Shown here: positions 28,301 through 41,000 of the stretch, one piece after another
How the letters are laid out: each line of letters begins with the position of its first letter
How positions within the stretch are numbered: the first letter of the stretch is position 1
Assembly (NCBI GenBank): GCA_963663265.2
Contig: CAXXXM010000002.1
Coordinates: 868,001-932,000, forward strand
Direction: 5' to 3'
Length of the DNA: 64,000 nucleotides
From: JAEXOD01 sp963663265
GTDB lineage: Bacteria > Bacteroidota > Ignavibacteria > Ignavibacteriales > Melioribacteraceae
The notes under the pieces: generated by a model
Databases searched by the model: none
What the model was told of the DNA's origin: nothing
The model's input: only the letters and a program-made list of their open reading frames with translations
Made by a program: the position numbers and the translations under genes

Positions 28301-31300
28301 GCGGGATACGATAGTTATATTTATTACTCCGTTCATTTACAATATAATCATTAATTGTTTTTTCAATATCCACTCCTTTGTTATTGGAGAGATCTTGGTA
28401 TGGAATTTCATAATTAACATTTTTATGAATTATTTGAACATCGGCATTAAAATTTGACATATCAAAAGAAGTGCGAAATGTTGCATGCTTTTGAATCATT
28501 AAATCAAATGCTTTTTGAAATATCTCGATTGAAAAATTTTGAATATACACTTGATAAACAAACTGATCATTGTATACTGACGAGTCCGGATTCTTCAACG
28601 AATAATATATCATTCCTCTTTGAATATCACTCATTGGGAATATATCCTCAATCATTTCCGGATATTTACTTTGTTGCACAAATTGTTTTGACAAGATATT
28701 AATTTTATCTACTTCTTTGTTCAATAGGTTATAATTGTCTTCTGAAGCAATTTCTTCAACTTTAGCAGCTAATTGCTGAATTGAATCATTCTCATATATA
28801 TCTGCAATAGTTAATTCAATGTTTAATTTTGTATTTACTTCTCTCACCAATCGTAATGCTTTAATTGAATCCCCACCCACAATAAAGAAGCTATCATCAG
28901 TGCTTAGGTTCTTTTTTCCTAACACATTTTCCCAGATTGTAAGAAGGATGAATTCGTTTTCATTCATTGGTTTAATTGTTTTCTTTTTATCCAACGATTT
29001 ATAATTCAGCAAAGCCTCTTTATTTATTTTTCCATTTATTGTTAAAGGCATATAATCAATAAACGTATAGGTAGAAGGAAGCATATAACTTGGTATCAAC
29101 TTGGATAATCTATTATGAATTAATTTTGAATCAACTTCACTATTCATAACTATATAAGCATTAAGAGATATATCGTTATTGTCTTCTATTGCAAAAACGA
29201 CTGCTTCCTTAATTTCACTTAAGCTTAGAAGAGCTTTTTCAATTTCCCCTAATTCAACTCTATAACCATGAAACTGAATCTGATCATCAATACGACCTAA
29301 ATATTCAACATCGCCATTTTCTAACATTCTACCAATATCACCTGACAAATAACATAACCCTATTTGTTTAATATCAACAAACTTTTCTTTTGTTAATTCC
29401 GGATTGTGTAAATAACCTTGTGTTAAACCTTCTCCATGCACGCATATTTCTCCAACAATCCCCTTTGGTACAACAGAATGATTTTTATCAGCAATAAATA
29501 TTCCCATAGTAGGAATTGGTTTCCCTATATTGCTTAGTTTATTCTTTATATCAAATAAAGTTATTTCTTTATATGTTACATGAACAGTAGTTTCAGTTAT
29601 ACCATACATGTTTATTATTTTGAGTTCCGGATACTGAAGTTTCCAATTCTCAAGTTTTGCCGGTTGAAGAGCCTCACCACCAAATATCAGATATCGCAAA
29701 GAAAGCAAGCTTGTTTTCTCTACTGATAAACGATAAAATGCACTTGGGGTTTGATTTAATACTGTAACTTTTTCTTTTACTAATAGCTCAGAAAATGCGT
29801 TTGCATCTTTTGTTATTTTATCCGGCACAATAACTAATCTTCCTCCAAATAACAAAGCTCCAAATATTTCCCATACTGAAAAATCGAAGCTGTACGAATG
29901 GAATAAGGTCCAAACATCGTTTTCATTAAAATCAAACAGCTGATTTTCATTTATAAATAATCTTAGTAAATTATTATGTGATATTGGCACTCCTTTCGGC
30001 ATACCCGTTGAACCTGAAGTATAAATTATATAAGCAATATCTGATTGTTTTATATTAACTTGTTGAACTAAATTATCTTCCGAATATTTTTTCTCTATGA
30101 GTAATTGGTCAACTAATAACTCAATACATCCATCATATTTTCTGTATTCATCAACAAGTATTGTCTTACATCTACTATCTTCAATTAAATATTTTTTCCT
30201 GGATTCAGGCAAATCTGAATTTATTGGTAAGTATGTTGCTCCTATTTTTAATATTGCAATTATGCAAACTATAACATTAGCATTCTTTTCTGCTTCAATT
30301 CCAATAATTTCTTGAGGCTTAACATTAAGTTCAGAAATAAGATAATTTGCAATGATATTTGATTTTTTATCAAGTTCGTAATAAGACAATCTTTTCTCAC
30401 CATCAGAAACAGCTATATTGTTCTTATTATTTATAAATCTATTCTTCAAATAGTCAACAATAGTTTTATCCTTCTGAAAGCCAACTTTAGTATTATCGAG
30501 AAGATTAAAGAGAGTTTGTTTTTCACTTAGCTTTAAATATTCAATTTGATTTATTTTTCCATTTGGATTAAGAAAAACATTTTGCATTATAGTCTGGTAA
30601 TGGTCAAATAGCTGTTTAACAAAATATTGATCAAATCTTTTTTTGCTGTATTCCAGGTTAATTAATAATTTACCATTCTCTTCAAAAACTCGAAAAACCA
30701 ATCCGGCTTTACTATTTTCAATTGGCATATCAATATATTTTATATCAATATTTGTAACTTCTATCTTATCAATTGAATAATTTTGATATACAAATATCAT
30801 ATCAAATAATGGACTTCCATCATTCACTGATTTAAGTTTAATATTTTCTATAATTTTTTCAGCTGGATAATGTTGATGATTATAAACGTTAACTATTTCA
30901 TCTTTTACATACTTTAGAAATTCTAAATATGTTAACGAATCATCAATTTCAAGAATTATCGGCAATGTATTAATAAAGCAACCTATTACATCATTGTATT
31001 TTTTTTCTGTTCTGCATGCAAATGGAGTTCCAAACGATATCTGAGTTTTACCAGTATAATATTTTAATAGTATAGAAAATACAGATGACATATACTGAAA
31101 CGAAGTGACATTATTGTTTTTACAAAACGAGAATATTTTTTCTGATAAATCCTCAGACAAATAATTATTAAGTTTATCTCCACTATAATAATCAATATTA
31201 TTATAATCGGATTTGTTTGATAGTTTTGTGGGGGAATAGTCTGTTCCAATTTTACTTTGCCAATATTTTAGACTACTTTCCCCTGCAAAAGAGTTAATAT

Positions 31301-32048
31301 AATTCACTTGGTATTCAACATATTCTCGAAATTGGCATAATTCCTTTTCCGTAGTACAATATCCATTATTACTATTGTCCATAAAGAAAGAATAATATTG
31401 ACTTAATTCTTTCATAAAAATGTTAATTGACCATCCATCACTAATAATATGATGAATATTAAAGAGCAAATAATTTTCTTCTTTTCCGTTTGTTGCTACG
31501 AGAATTTTCAACAATGGCGGTTGCATTAAATTTATTTGTGAAACAGAAAACTTTTTGTATGCTTCATCAATACTTAAATCTTCTCCGATTTCTACACTTT
31601 CAATATTAATTTCAACATTATCTAATATTTTTTGTTTTGGCTCGCCATTTATTTCTACAAAAGAAGTACGAAAACTGCTATGCTTATTAATTATAAGACT
31701 AATTGTTTTTTTTAAAATATTTAGGTCAAGCTTTCCAATAATCTTAAATATTGACGGTTGATTGTAAAGGCGAGATGTATTTGGTTTATTAGAAGCAATC
31801 CATATGGATAATTGTTGTGATGTTAAGTCAAAATAATCTTCTCTATTAATTTGTTTCTCATCCGAATTTTCAACCAAACTGCTAATGCTTTTAATAAACT
31901 CAATTAAGTTTGCTTTATTGGTTTTAATTTCATCTAAAAGATTTGCCGGAATTTGATCTTTTTTACCTGACAAAATAATCTGTCCATCTTTTTCTTTTAT
32001 TCCAATATTATAATTTCGTAATTCCTCTATTAAATCAGGGATTTTCAT
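25344..32048 (-). CDS. NRPS C-A(Thr)-PCP-C-A-PCP
   Basis: 2234 residues, two modules. TubC-like docking domain (~1-55); condensation (HHIISDG, 199-205); adenylation 1 (YTSGSTGMPKG from 676) with code D-F-W-N-I-G-M-V-H, identical to the threonine code DFWNIGMVHK; PCP (Ser1061); second condensation (HHALLDG, 1271-1277); adenylation 2 (YTSGSTGKPKG from 1762) with positions D-M-W-H-F-A-T-V-V, which resembles serine codes only weakly and is left unassigned; PCP (Ser2163). The second condensation domain opens with DIFPMSDIQRGMIYYSL, a form more typical of domains accepting a D-configured donor, yet no epimerase is visible. The C-terminus is basic (RHKRNKNIRGKG), unlike the acidic tails of the other synthetases, and precedes a PKS that lacks a TubC domain. 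Confidence 0.93.
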   Translation of the reverse strand: MKIPDLIEELRNYNIGIKEKDGQIILSGKKDQIPANLLDEIKTNKANLIEFIKSISSLVENSDEKQINREDYFDLTSQQLSIWIASNKPNTSRLYNQPSIFKIIGKLDLNILKKTISLIINKHSSFRTSFVEINGEPKQKILDNVEINIESVEIGEDLSIDEAYKKFSVSQINLMQPPLLKILVATNGKEENYLLFNIHHIISDGWSINIFMKELSQYYSFFMDNSNNGYCTTEKELCQFREYVEYQVNYINSFAGESSLKYWQSKIGTDYSPTKLSNKSDYNNIDYYSGDKLNNYLSEDLSEKIFSFCKNNNVTSFQYMSSVFSILLKYYTGKTQISFGTPFACRTEKKYNDVIGCFINTLPIILEIDDSLTYLEFLKYVKDEIVNVYNHQHYPAEKIIENIKLKSVNDGSPLFDMIFVYQNYSIDKIEVTNIDIKYIDMPIENSKAGLVFRVFEENGKLLINLEYSKKRFDQYFVKQLFDHYQTIMQNVFLNPNGKINQIEYLKLSEKQTLFNLLDNTKVGFQKDKTIVDYLKNRFINNKNNIAVSDGEKRLSYYELDKKSNIIANYLISELNVKPQEIIGIEAEKNANVIVCIIAILKIGATYLPINSDLPESRKKYLIEDSRCKTILVDEYRKYDGCIELLVDQLLIEKKYSEDNLVQQVNIKQSDIAYIIYTSGSTGMPKGVPISHNNLLRLFINENQLFDFNENDVWTLFHSYSFDFSVWEIFGALLFGGRLVIVPDKITKDANAFSELLVKEKVTVLNQTPSAFYRLSVEKTSLLSLRYLIFGGEALQPAKLENWKLQYPELKIINMYGITETTVHVTYKEITLFDIKNKLSNIGKPIPTMGIFIADKNHSVVPKGIVGEICVHGEGLTQGYLHNPELTKEKFVDIKQIGLCYLSGDIGRMLENGDVEYLGRIDDQIQFHGYRVELGEIEKALLSLSEIKEAVVFAIEDNNDISLNAYIVMNSEVDSKLIHNRLSKLIPSYMLPSTYTFIDYMPLTINGKINKEALLNYKSLDKKKTIKPMNENEFILLTIWENVLGKKNLSTDDSFFIVGGDSIKALRLVREVNTKLNIELTIADIYENDSIQQLAAKVEEIASEDNYNLLNKEVDKINILSKQFVQQSKYPEMIEDIFPMSDIQRGMIYYSLKNPDSSVYNDQFVYQVYIQNFSIEIFQKAFDLMIQKHATFRTSFDMSNFNADVQIIHKNVNYEIPYQDLSNNKGVDIEKTINDYIVNERSNKYNYRIPPMWRMKIFKAQNDIIVICWFFHHALLDGWSNASFFTELLSTYIEVVKDSDYTPNLLKNSYKEFIAEQLMCKNDVSSVDYWKNELLDIKRLEFPRSDTIKNHSADDDYYLQIDNDLLNELKAYSTEIKVDLKTVFFSAFLYAVSIFSYEKDLLVGIVTNNRPVMEDSEKILGCFLNTIPFRMNIESKQTWEEYINKVFSKLNTQKRHEWLSLLEIVKNIDSTIGENNPLFDLFFNYVDFNVYETLYDDLSLEKNNLKGYKIEGFGKTNMPLDFTVSVTFNKCVLHISFNPEIVAEKWVSYLGEYFKYLLKIIANNDNTPLRAEKNNYPLYLTDMPLLKIIQDEKLVNFNDTYKKYDEIKLTITSIYKDRFSENAEKIGLAIDDFENTTISFKEYDSIVNKIAGKILSCKNKPQKGIVGIVSERNEYMVYASMAIFKSGNGMVPIDPYYPEDRAKYVISDSGCSVILCQRKFVEAIKEIYNGEILILEDAVCGTDIVDLSAFPEVEESDPLFLLYTSGSTGKPKGVLMPHKPIVTLILWLQEKYKVENDRILFLNPYTFDMSIWGLYSWTLNGGSVFILKHGNEKDPSKIVNAIIEKSITTVHFVPSVLTMFLEYIEDNYLNLTDIKLRYVFVAGEVLQKNIVEKFYRVFDKEKTELINTYGPTEAHVVTYFNTIDLDDKKHSTIPIGKPIYNTKIIIVDKYMRTLPQGIIGEILLGGDCLADGYLNKSELTNDKFITLVNEQSKKKERYYKTGDLGRWLEDGNIEFLGRNDFQIKIRGFRVEPDEIQMTINKIKGVKESLVIVKEVIPGDKRLIAYVVNDNKETFDEQFIRNELKKQLADYMIPYAIIGLDSLPLNMNGKIDRNKLPEPKIINENKIVISYRNQVEKTVMDIWAKALGKNDISIYDNFFDIGGHSLVLIRVHSEIAKQINKKIEVVDLFKYTTIAALAEYINSDNSEDSLLEKAKQRAAGQLNARHKRNKNIRGKG

Positions 32049-35000
32049 ATAATTATTTCCTCTATATCGTCACCGTCAATAGCTTTGTTAATCCATAAAG
32101 CATTTTCAACTGCTTTAGCTTGTTCTTTAATTGTTTGATTCGCAAAAACAAAATTTATCTCAAAATTAGTATTGTACTTTTCTTTAATTGAGGAGAGTAA
32201 TTGAAGTGCTTTTATACTTTGTCCTCCTAATTCAAAGAAATTATCTTGAATTCCAATATGCTTTACTTTTAATACTATCTTCCATATAACAGCTATTTCT
32301 TTTTCTATTTTGCTTTTTGGAGAAGAATAATTTCCTGGTTCCTTTACTGCATTATTTATATTTAGGTCATTATTTTGGATGGCTCTAAAATCACCGCTTT
32401 GCAATTTAATTTCTTCAATAGTTGAATCATCACTATTGATAACTTGTTCAGCTATGCTTATATATTCCTCACCGAACATTCTAACTCGATTCTCAGAATA
32501 GAACAAAGGACGATATTCACATATAATTATAATATTTTCCTCTTTTTCTTTAAATATTATATTAAAATTGAATTTACTTTGCGATGATCCAATCTCTAAA
32601 TATTCTGTTTCGATATTTTCTAATGTTAATTTTATTTCGTTTTCTATATTTTCATAGCTCATAAACACATCAAAAATTTCCTCGCCGCTTCTTTTGCTGA
32701 CTTTCTCCATTAACATATCAAAAGGATAATCTTGATGGTTATATGCTTCAATCACTTCATTTTTAACAATAGTTAAATGCTCCAAACATTTACTTTTTGG
32801 ACTTATACTGTTACGCAAAAGAATTGTATTAATAAAAAGTCCCAACTGCATTGCTAAATCCGGGTGATTTCTGCCACTTACCGGTGTACCTAATATTATT
32901 TCTTCAGCGTTTGTATACTTGTGTAATAGAATTTCAAGCACATATATTAAGAAAGTAAAAATAGTAACTTCCTTTTCAATTGAATACATTCTTATTGCTT
33001 CAGTAAGATTTTTAGTAATAACAAATTGTATTTGATTTACAGATCGCATTTCTTTTACTTTTACAATATTCTCTTTAGAAATGCCAGAAAACTTGAATTT
33101 TTCTTTTATTTTTCCACGCCAGTAAACTTCATGGTTTTTATAATTTCTCCCCCTCATTTCTTTATTAATCCAATTTGAATAATCTTTATATTGAATTTTT
33201 AAGTTATCCAGTTCAGGGAGTTTTCCATTTACATAGCTATTATAAATCTTACTTATTTCATCAAGCATTATTTTATTTGACCAGCCATCTGTAACGATGT
33301 GGTGGACTAATGCAAAAATATAATTTTCCTGTTCATTTATCCTAAGCAGCTTAAATGTTGCAAGATTATCCTCATAAATATTTAAAGAAAGCGACTCTAA
33401 TTTTGTAATTTCTTCTTGTATAATATCCTTAGTGGGCAACATTTTTTTCGGCTCAATAATCTCTAAGCCATAACCATGTTCGCTTTCAATAATCTGTTTT
33501 GGTTTCCCACCAACAACTATAATTTTTGTTCTTAATGCTTCATGTCTTTCAAATACCTTTTTTATACTTTTTTGCATTACTTCAATATCAAGCTTGCCAA
33601 TTAATTTAAACACACCAAATATATTGTATGCAGCACTTTTACCCATCTCGCATTCGAGCCAGATTCGTTTTTGTGCAGGCGATAATTCATAATATTCAGA
33701 TTCTTTTATCACTTTAATTGGCTTATAATTTATTTTATTAATTGAATCAATTAGTAATGCCATTTTACTTATTGTTGTATTGGTAAGAATATCCTTATAA
33801 TTTAATTCAACGCCAAAGCGTTTTGATATTAACATCATAATTTTTAAGGATTTTATGCTATGACCTCCAAGTTCAAAGAAATTATCATGAATACTAATTT
33901 CATCAACATTCAATACTTCACGCCATATTTGTAATAATGCTTTTTCAGTTGGGCTTTTTGGTGCAACAAATTGACGCGTTGGAAGAATTACTTCATAGTT
34001 GTCAATATTGAGCTGCAGTTTATTTCTATCTGGTTTTCCACTTGAATTTATTGGTATTTCTTTAATTTCAATAAATTTTGCTGGAACCATATATTCAGGA
34101 AGTTTTTTTCTTAATTCACTGAATGCTTTATTATAGTCATTATTTATTGCTCTTTTATTTTCTATAAATACAACAATTTCCTTATTGTTATTATCATAAA
34201 CAGCAACTAATACGGAATTGCCCAAGACTGTTTTAATTACATTTTCAATTTCACCGAGTTCTACTCTGTAGCCCCTTATTTTTATTTGATTATCTATCCT
34301 ACCATGATACTTAATATTTCCATCATATAATAATGAACATAAATCGCCCGTTCTATATAATATCAGCTCTTTATCAAATGGGTTTTCTATAAATTTAGAT
34401 TTCGTAATTTCTTCATTATTTATATATCCACGCCCAACATTTTCCCCACCAATATACAACTCTCCTGGTATACCCAACGGCATAATATTTAAATCATCAT
34501 CCATAATTAACACATTCGTATTCAACATTGGTCTGCCTATAGGTATTACATCATTAGTATCAATACCATTTTTATCAATAGGATAACAAATTGTATCAAC
34601 GCAACATTCTGTTGGACCATAGACATTTAATATTTTTACATTATCCATTAAACCAGTTGAATAAAATTTAGTAATCAATTCAACTTGTAACTGTTCACCA
34701 CCAATCAACAAATGCTTTAAATATTGCAGTTTATTATTCCCAAATCCTGTTTGCAATTGTATATCAAACAAAATTGGAGTATAGTCTGATATTGCAATTT
34801 TTTCTCTATCAAATAATTCAGATACTAATTTGCCATTAAGTTTTGTTTCATCACTTATTAAGTGTAAAGTATCCCCTCTTACTAAAGAAGGGAATATTTG
34901 TTGAACTGATGCATCAAATACTTGAGAGGCTTGCAATGCGACTTGAAGAGAATCACCATATTGATCATAAACTTCATTCCTCAAGGATTTAATTAAATTG

Positions 35001-38000
35001 CTTAATGAATGGTGTTCAATCATCACGCCTTTAGGTGTTCCTGTTGATCCTGATGTATAAATAACATACGCCAATTGATTTGGACTTATGTTTTCTGCTG
35101 TAAACTCTTTACTTTCACTACTGTTAATTACTGTGGTTATATTGAATCGTTTCCAATTTGTTAAAACTTTTTCATTATCAGCAAGATCAGAAAGAACTAC
35201 TTCACAACCGCTATCCTCTAAAATCAACCGCAATCTTTCATTTGAGTTTTTTATATCAAGTGGAAGGTAAGCCGCCCCAGCTTTAAGTATTCCCAACATT
35301 GCTGTTATCATTTCTACTGATTTAGTTGTTAATAAACCTACAACACTTTCTTTTTTAATTTTTAACGTATTTACTAACAGAGCTGCTATTTTGTCAGAAT
35401 TTTTATCAAGTTGATAATAGGTTAAATATTTATTCCTGTCTGATACTGCTTTGTTATTTTTCTTTAGTTTAGCAACTTCTTTAAATTGATCAATTACGCT
35501 CTGCCATTTGTTTTCTTTTTCTTTCTGATAATATGAATATTTAAGAATTTGTTCTTTTTCTTGATTGTCAAGAATATTAATTTTATTGATACAAATTGAT
35601 GGATCATTTATTACAGTTTTAATAACATTATTTATATGCGATTCTAACAGACTTATTCTTTCTTTTTTATATTTGTCTTTTGCAAATTCAACAACTAAGT
35701 CAATACCTTCAATATTTTCCTTAATCATTATATTAATATTAAATTTGCTTTCTATATTAGCAATTTCCTCATATACAACATCAGCATTATTAATTTTAAG
35801 TTTAATTTCATCTTCTAATCCTTCATAACTTAAAAATACTTCAAATAAGTCTAATCCTTTATGTTTGTCGGTTAATTGCTCATATGGATAATCTTGGTAT
35901 TTTAATGCTTCAATAATATCATGTTTTAACGAAGCAAGAAACTCTACAAATAATTGGTTCTTTTCAATTTTGTTTTTTAATACAATTGTATTTACATATA
36001 AGCCTACTTGATCAGTAAGTTCCGGAACACTTCTTCCACTAACCGGCGTTCCTAATATTACTTCTTCACTATGTGTGTATTTACTAAGAACTATTTCTAC
36101 AACGCTTACAAAAAACATAAACGGTGTTATTTCATATGTTTTACATAATGAATGAATTTTCCCCATAGTTTCCAGATCAATCTTAAATCGACTTACATCA
36201 GCAATATGTCTGGCTTTATCAGAAATGGGATAATCATTTTGTATAAAAGTTATTGGTTGGTAATCTGATAATTTATTTTCCCAATATACTTTAGCATCGT
36301 TATATAAATCAGAACCTTGCAGATTGTTTCCCCATACACAATAATCTTTATATTGTATTTTAGGCTTTTTAATTTTATCTTTTTTCCCTTCTGCCAAAGT
36401 GTTGTATATTTTAGATAATTCATTTAATATTATTTTTGTTGACCATCCATCAGTAATAATATGGTTGAAATGGAGAATCATTTTTGTATTACTAATATTG
36501 TCAGTAATAATATTGATGTTAAACAGCGATTCTTTTGATAAATCATAACTTTGCTCTTTTTCTATTTCTATTATTTTATTTAGATCTGAATCAATATTAT
36601 TTGAAATAATAGTAGAATAATTAACAATATTATTTGGTTCAATTAGTTGAACGGGAATTCCATCAACCACTTTAAATCTTGTTCTTAAGGAATCATGTTT
36701 CAATATAATTTGCTGCCATGCGTTCTGGAGTATTGATAAATCAATTTTTCCCTTTATATGGAATACCCCAATCATCTTGTAAGAATTGTTTCCTCTTTCT
36801 CTATTATGTAATAGCCACATCCTTTTTTGTTGATTAGATAACGGATAGTACTTTTCCTTTTTAGATACTGGTATAATAAGCTGTTTACTTAATGATTGCT
36901 CAGCAATTATTTGCTGAAGTGTATTAATTGTTGGATTACTTAATATTTTATCAATACCCAACTCAATTCCATAGTATTGTTGAATTTTAATTTTCAACAA
37001 TAGAGCCTTCAAACTATTTCCTCCGCAATCATAAAATCTTTCATCATTATTAAGTCTATCTATACTTAATACTTCTTTCCATATATTTAGTAATTTCAGT
37101 TTATCACCTGATTTTTCAGTCTCTATTTCTGCACTTTGTATAATAATTTCCGGCAATGCAAACTTATTGATTTTACCATTCGCATTTAATGGAATTTCAC
37201 TAATAGGAATGATGTATTGAGGTATATATATATCTGGTAAATTTTTTGAAAGATTAGTTTTAAGTTCGTATTGGTCTAATTTTTTATTTTCGCTAACTAC
37301 ATAAGCTACTAAGAATGGTTCTCCATTTTTATCATTTTTAGTTACTACAACTGCATCTTTAACATTCTTGCAACTTTTTATATATGTTCGTATTTCTTCA
37401 AGTTCAATTCTAACCCCACGAATTTTCACTTGTTCGTCTAACCGTCCTTTAAATATTATATTCCCATCTAACAAATAACAACCCAAGTCACCTGTTTTAT
37501 ATAGAATTTCTTTATCATTGAAAGGACTTTGAATAAATTGTTTTTCAGTTTTGCTTTTATCATTCAAATATCCTAAACCAACACACTCTCCACCAATATA
37601 TATTTCACCTAACATACCGATAGGTACTTGGTTTTTATATTTATCTATAATATAAATTTTTACATTACTTATCGGTTTGCCTATTGGAATTTCTTTATTA
37701 TGCTTATTCACATCATAAAATGTAACACCAATTGCTGTTTCGGTTGGTCCATATATATTTGTTATTTTTATATTTTTGAATATTTTTAGAAATTTATTTA
37801 TAGCAACAGGTGATATTGCTTCACCACCAATACTCAATTCTTTAATTGAGCTAAATTTATTTATTGTTTTAGTATCATTTTCAAAATAATTTACAAGCAC
37901 ATTAAATATTGATGGAACAAGGTCTATATATGTTGCGTGATATTTTTCAATTAAGTCAAGCAATGAGTCAACATTCAATTTTCCAGAAGATACCGGAATT

Positions 38001-41000
38001 ATTACTTTTGCACCGTTAGTCAAAGCCCAGAAGAATTGATAAACACTTGTATCGAAAATATAATTTGCACCATGATATACTATTCTTTCAGTAGACTTAC
38101 CGAAATAATAATCCATATATTTAAATCGATTTGTTATTCCTTTGTGTAAATTGATTGCACACTTAGGCACGCCTGTAGTTCCGGATGTGTATATACCATA
38201 AATTGGATCATCTAACGATACTGCAACATCAGGGTTAATATTTACTTCATCAATATCATTAAGATCAGCATAAATAATGTTCACATTTGTAAAAGTCTTT
38301 ATTTTTTTAACGTATTTTTCAACTGTGATAACATATTTTGGATTAATGTCTTGAAAAAACATTTTTAATCTATTTTCAGGCTCATTTATATCAATTGGTA
38401 TAAAAGCATTTCCTGTTTTCATTATTGCCAATAAAACAACAGGCATTTCAATTCCCTTTTCTAAGAATATTGGGATAAATGTATTTTTTGATATCCCATT
38501 ATTTAGCAATATAGTTGCTAATCCATTTGCTTTATTATTTATCCATTGATATGTATATTTTTCTTCATTATATATGTATGCAATATTATTTGGAGTAATA
38601 TGCACTTGTTGCTCAATCAACTTTATTATGGGCAAATAATCATCATAAACTATAGCAGTATTGTTAAATCTTTCTAATAACTCTTTTTCATTTTTTAATA
38701 TTATATTCGTAGTTGACAATTTACTCATATGTGAGGGGAATATTTCCTTAATAATATGCTTAAAGTGTTCTACAAATCTATTAATGAATTGCTTACTATA
38801 AAATGCTTCGTTATATGATATTCTAAACAAGTCTTTTTTATTATATTCCACCATTTCTATAGAAAGGTTGAACATACTTTCTTGTTGATAGATATAATAC
38901 GGTTTTATTTGCAACTGCCCATAGTTTATAACTTCATTCTCTTCATTATAATTTATTAAAGATTTGAGTTGATTTGTTACACTAACAGGTAACATTGTGA
39001 ACATTGTCTGTAATAAATTAGCACCGGACTCCCTATTAGGATTTAAATCATTAACTATATTTAAGAAAGGATAATATTGATTTTCCATTGAGTTAAGAAT
39101 CGTTTGTTTCATTCTCATCAAATATGTTTCTACAGTATCAAATTCATCCAACCTTGACTTAATTGGTAAAGTATTAATAACATAACCAACAAGCTCTTCA
39201 TTTTTTATTTTATCCGATATTACCCTATTGTCAGAAACTGGTATCCCAACAACTAACTCTTCTTGATGCGAATATCTATGTAGCAAATAACAATAAGCAG
39301 ATAACATAACAACAAATCCGGATAAAGTATTCAACTCCGTTTCAATTGTTCGTTCAATTTCAAATATATATGATGAATACTTATCTTCTTTTGCTACTTT
39401 ATTGTTATCATAAATAGTGATTCCAAAATCGACTCCTTTAAGTTGCGTCCTCCAATATTCCTTTGCTACATTTGCTGATTTATTATTTAAGTATTTTATC
39501 TCTTCATTCACATAATCGGAAAATTTGCTTTCAGAACGTACTGCCAATGTTTTAACAGAATTATCTTTAACCAACTCATTATAACTTTTAAATATTTCTT
39601 GGCTTATCAAAAATAAAGATCGTGCATCTCCTGCAATATGGTGTAAATTCAGAACAAATATTAATCCATGTGTTTTCGTATTATATAAATAACAGCGAAT
39701 AATTGAGTTGTTTTCAATATCAAATGGAGTTTCTATTTGTTTTTTTATAATGGTTTTAATTTTATTATAATTCTCTTCATCTACAAATTGCTCCACAATT
39801 ATATTTTCACTATTGTTAGATAATTTATAATATAATTTATCTAACATATAATATCTTGATTGTAATATTTCATGTCGATTAATAACATAATTATAAGCTT
39901 GTTCAAGTTTATCTTTTTCAATGTTATTTAATATTCTACATGATAATGATATATTGTAAGCCGGACTTAATGGGTGATTTTTATAATGATAAAATATTGC
40001 AAATTGCCCAATTGACGCAGTATATTCTTTTATTGAAGCAGCATTTGAAATATTATTATTTAATTCTTCTGTCTTGTCTGATTTTTCTTGAAGTCTATTA
40101 AATATAATATCAACTATTTTAGTAAGCGATAAATCTGGTAAATAAATAAACTCACTTATTTCAACACAATAATACTCTTTTATTATACCAAGTAATTCTA
40201 TTCCTCTAATAGAATCAACACCATAATTTATTAATGCTTCATTAGAATCAAGATTTTTTATATTTATTACTTTTTTAATAAGGGCTAAGATTTCATTAGT
40301 AATAAAATCTTTATCTTTTTTTACTTTTGATAGTTTTCCAATACTTTTGGCACTTATTTCATTCAATTCAAATAAAATATCTTCATAAGTCCCATTAATG
40401 TATTCATTAACCAAGATAAATCTTTGTATTTTCCCACTTGTTGTTTTGGGAATTTTTTTTACCGGTATAATTTTATGTACACTTAGACCAATATTTTTTA
40501 ATACAATTTCCTTTATTTTAGCCCCAATTTCAACAAACTGTTCAAAATTTTGCTTAAAATATACAAAGATTAATAACACTTCCTGATCTAATGCTTTATC
40601 GAATGCCGCAGCTGCTACAACCTTACCAAAGTCAAGTTCATCAATTTCAAAACAAACTCTTTCAATATCATAAGGATAATAATTATACCCATTTACTATT
40701 ATTAATTCTTTCGAACGTCCTGTAATAAACAATTTGTTGTTTTTAAGAAACCCTAAATCACCAGTATTTAACCAACCATCAACAATTATTTTTTCAGTTG
40801 CTCTCTTATTATTATAGTATCCGCTTGTTACACTATCTCCTTTTAAATATATGTTTCCAACATACTCTTCATCAAGGTCTTGTCCATTATCATTTTTAAT
40901 TTTCACATTCATTTCAGGGATAACATCCCCTTCACATACAATTGCCATTGAATCAATTGAATCTTTTTTGATGTTGGCAATTCTTTGTCCAACATTTAGT

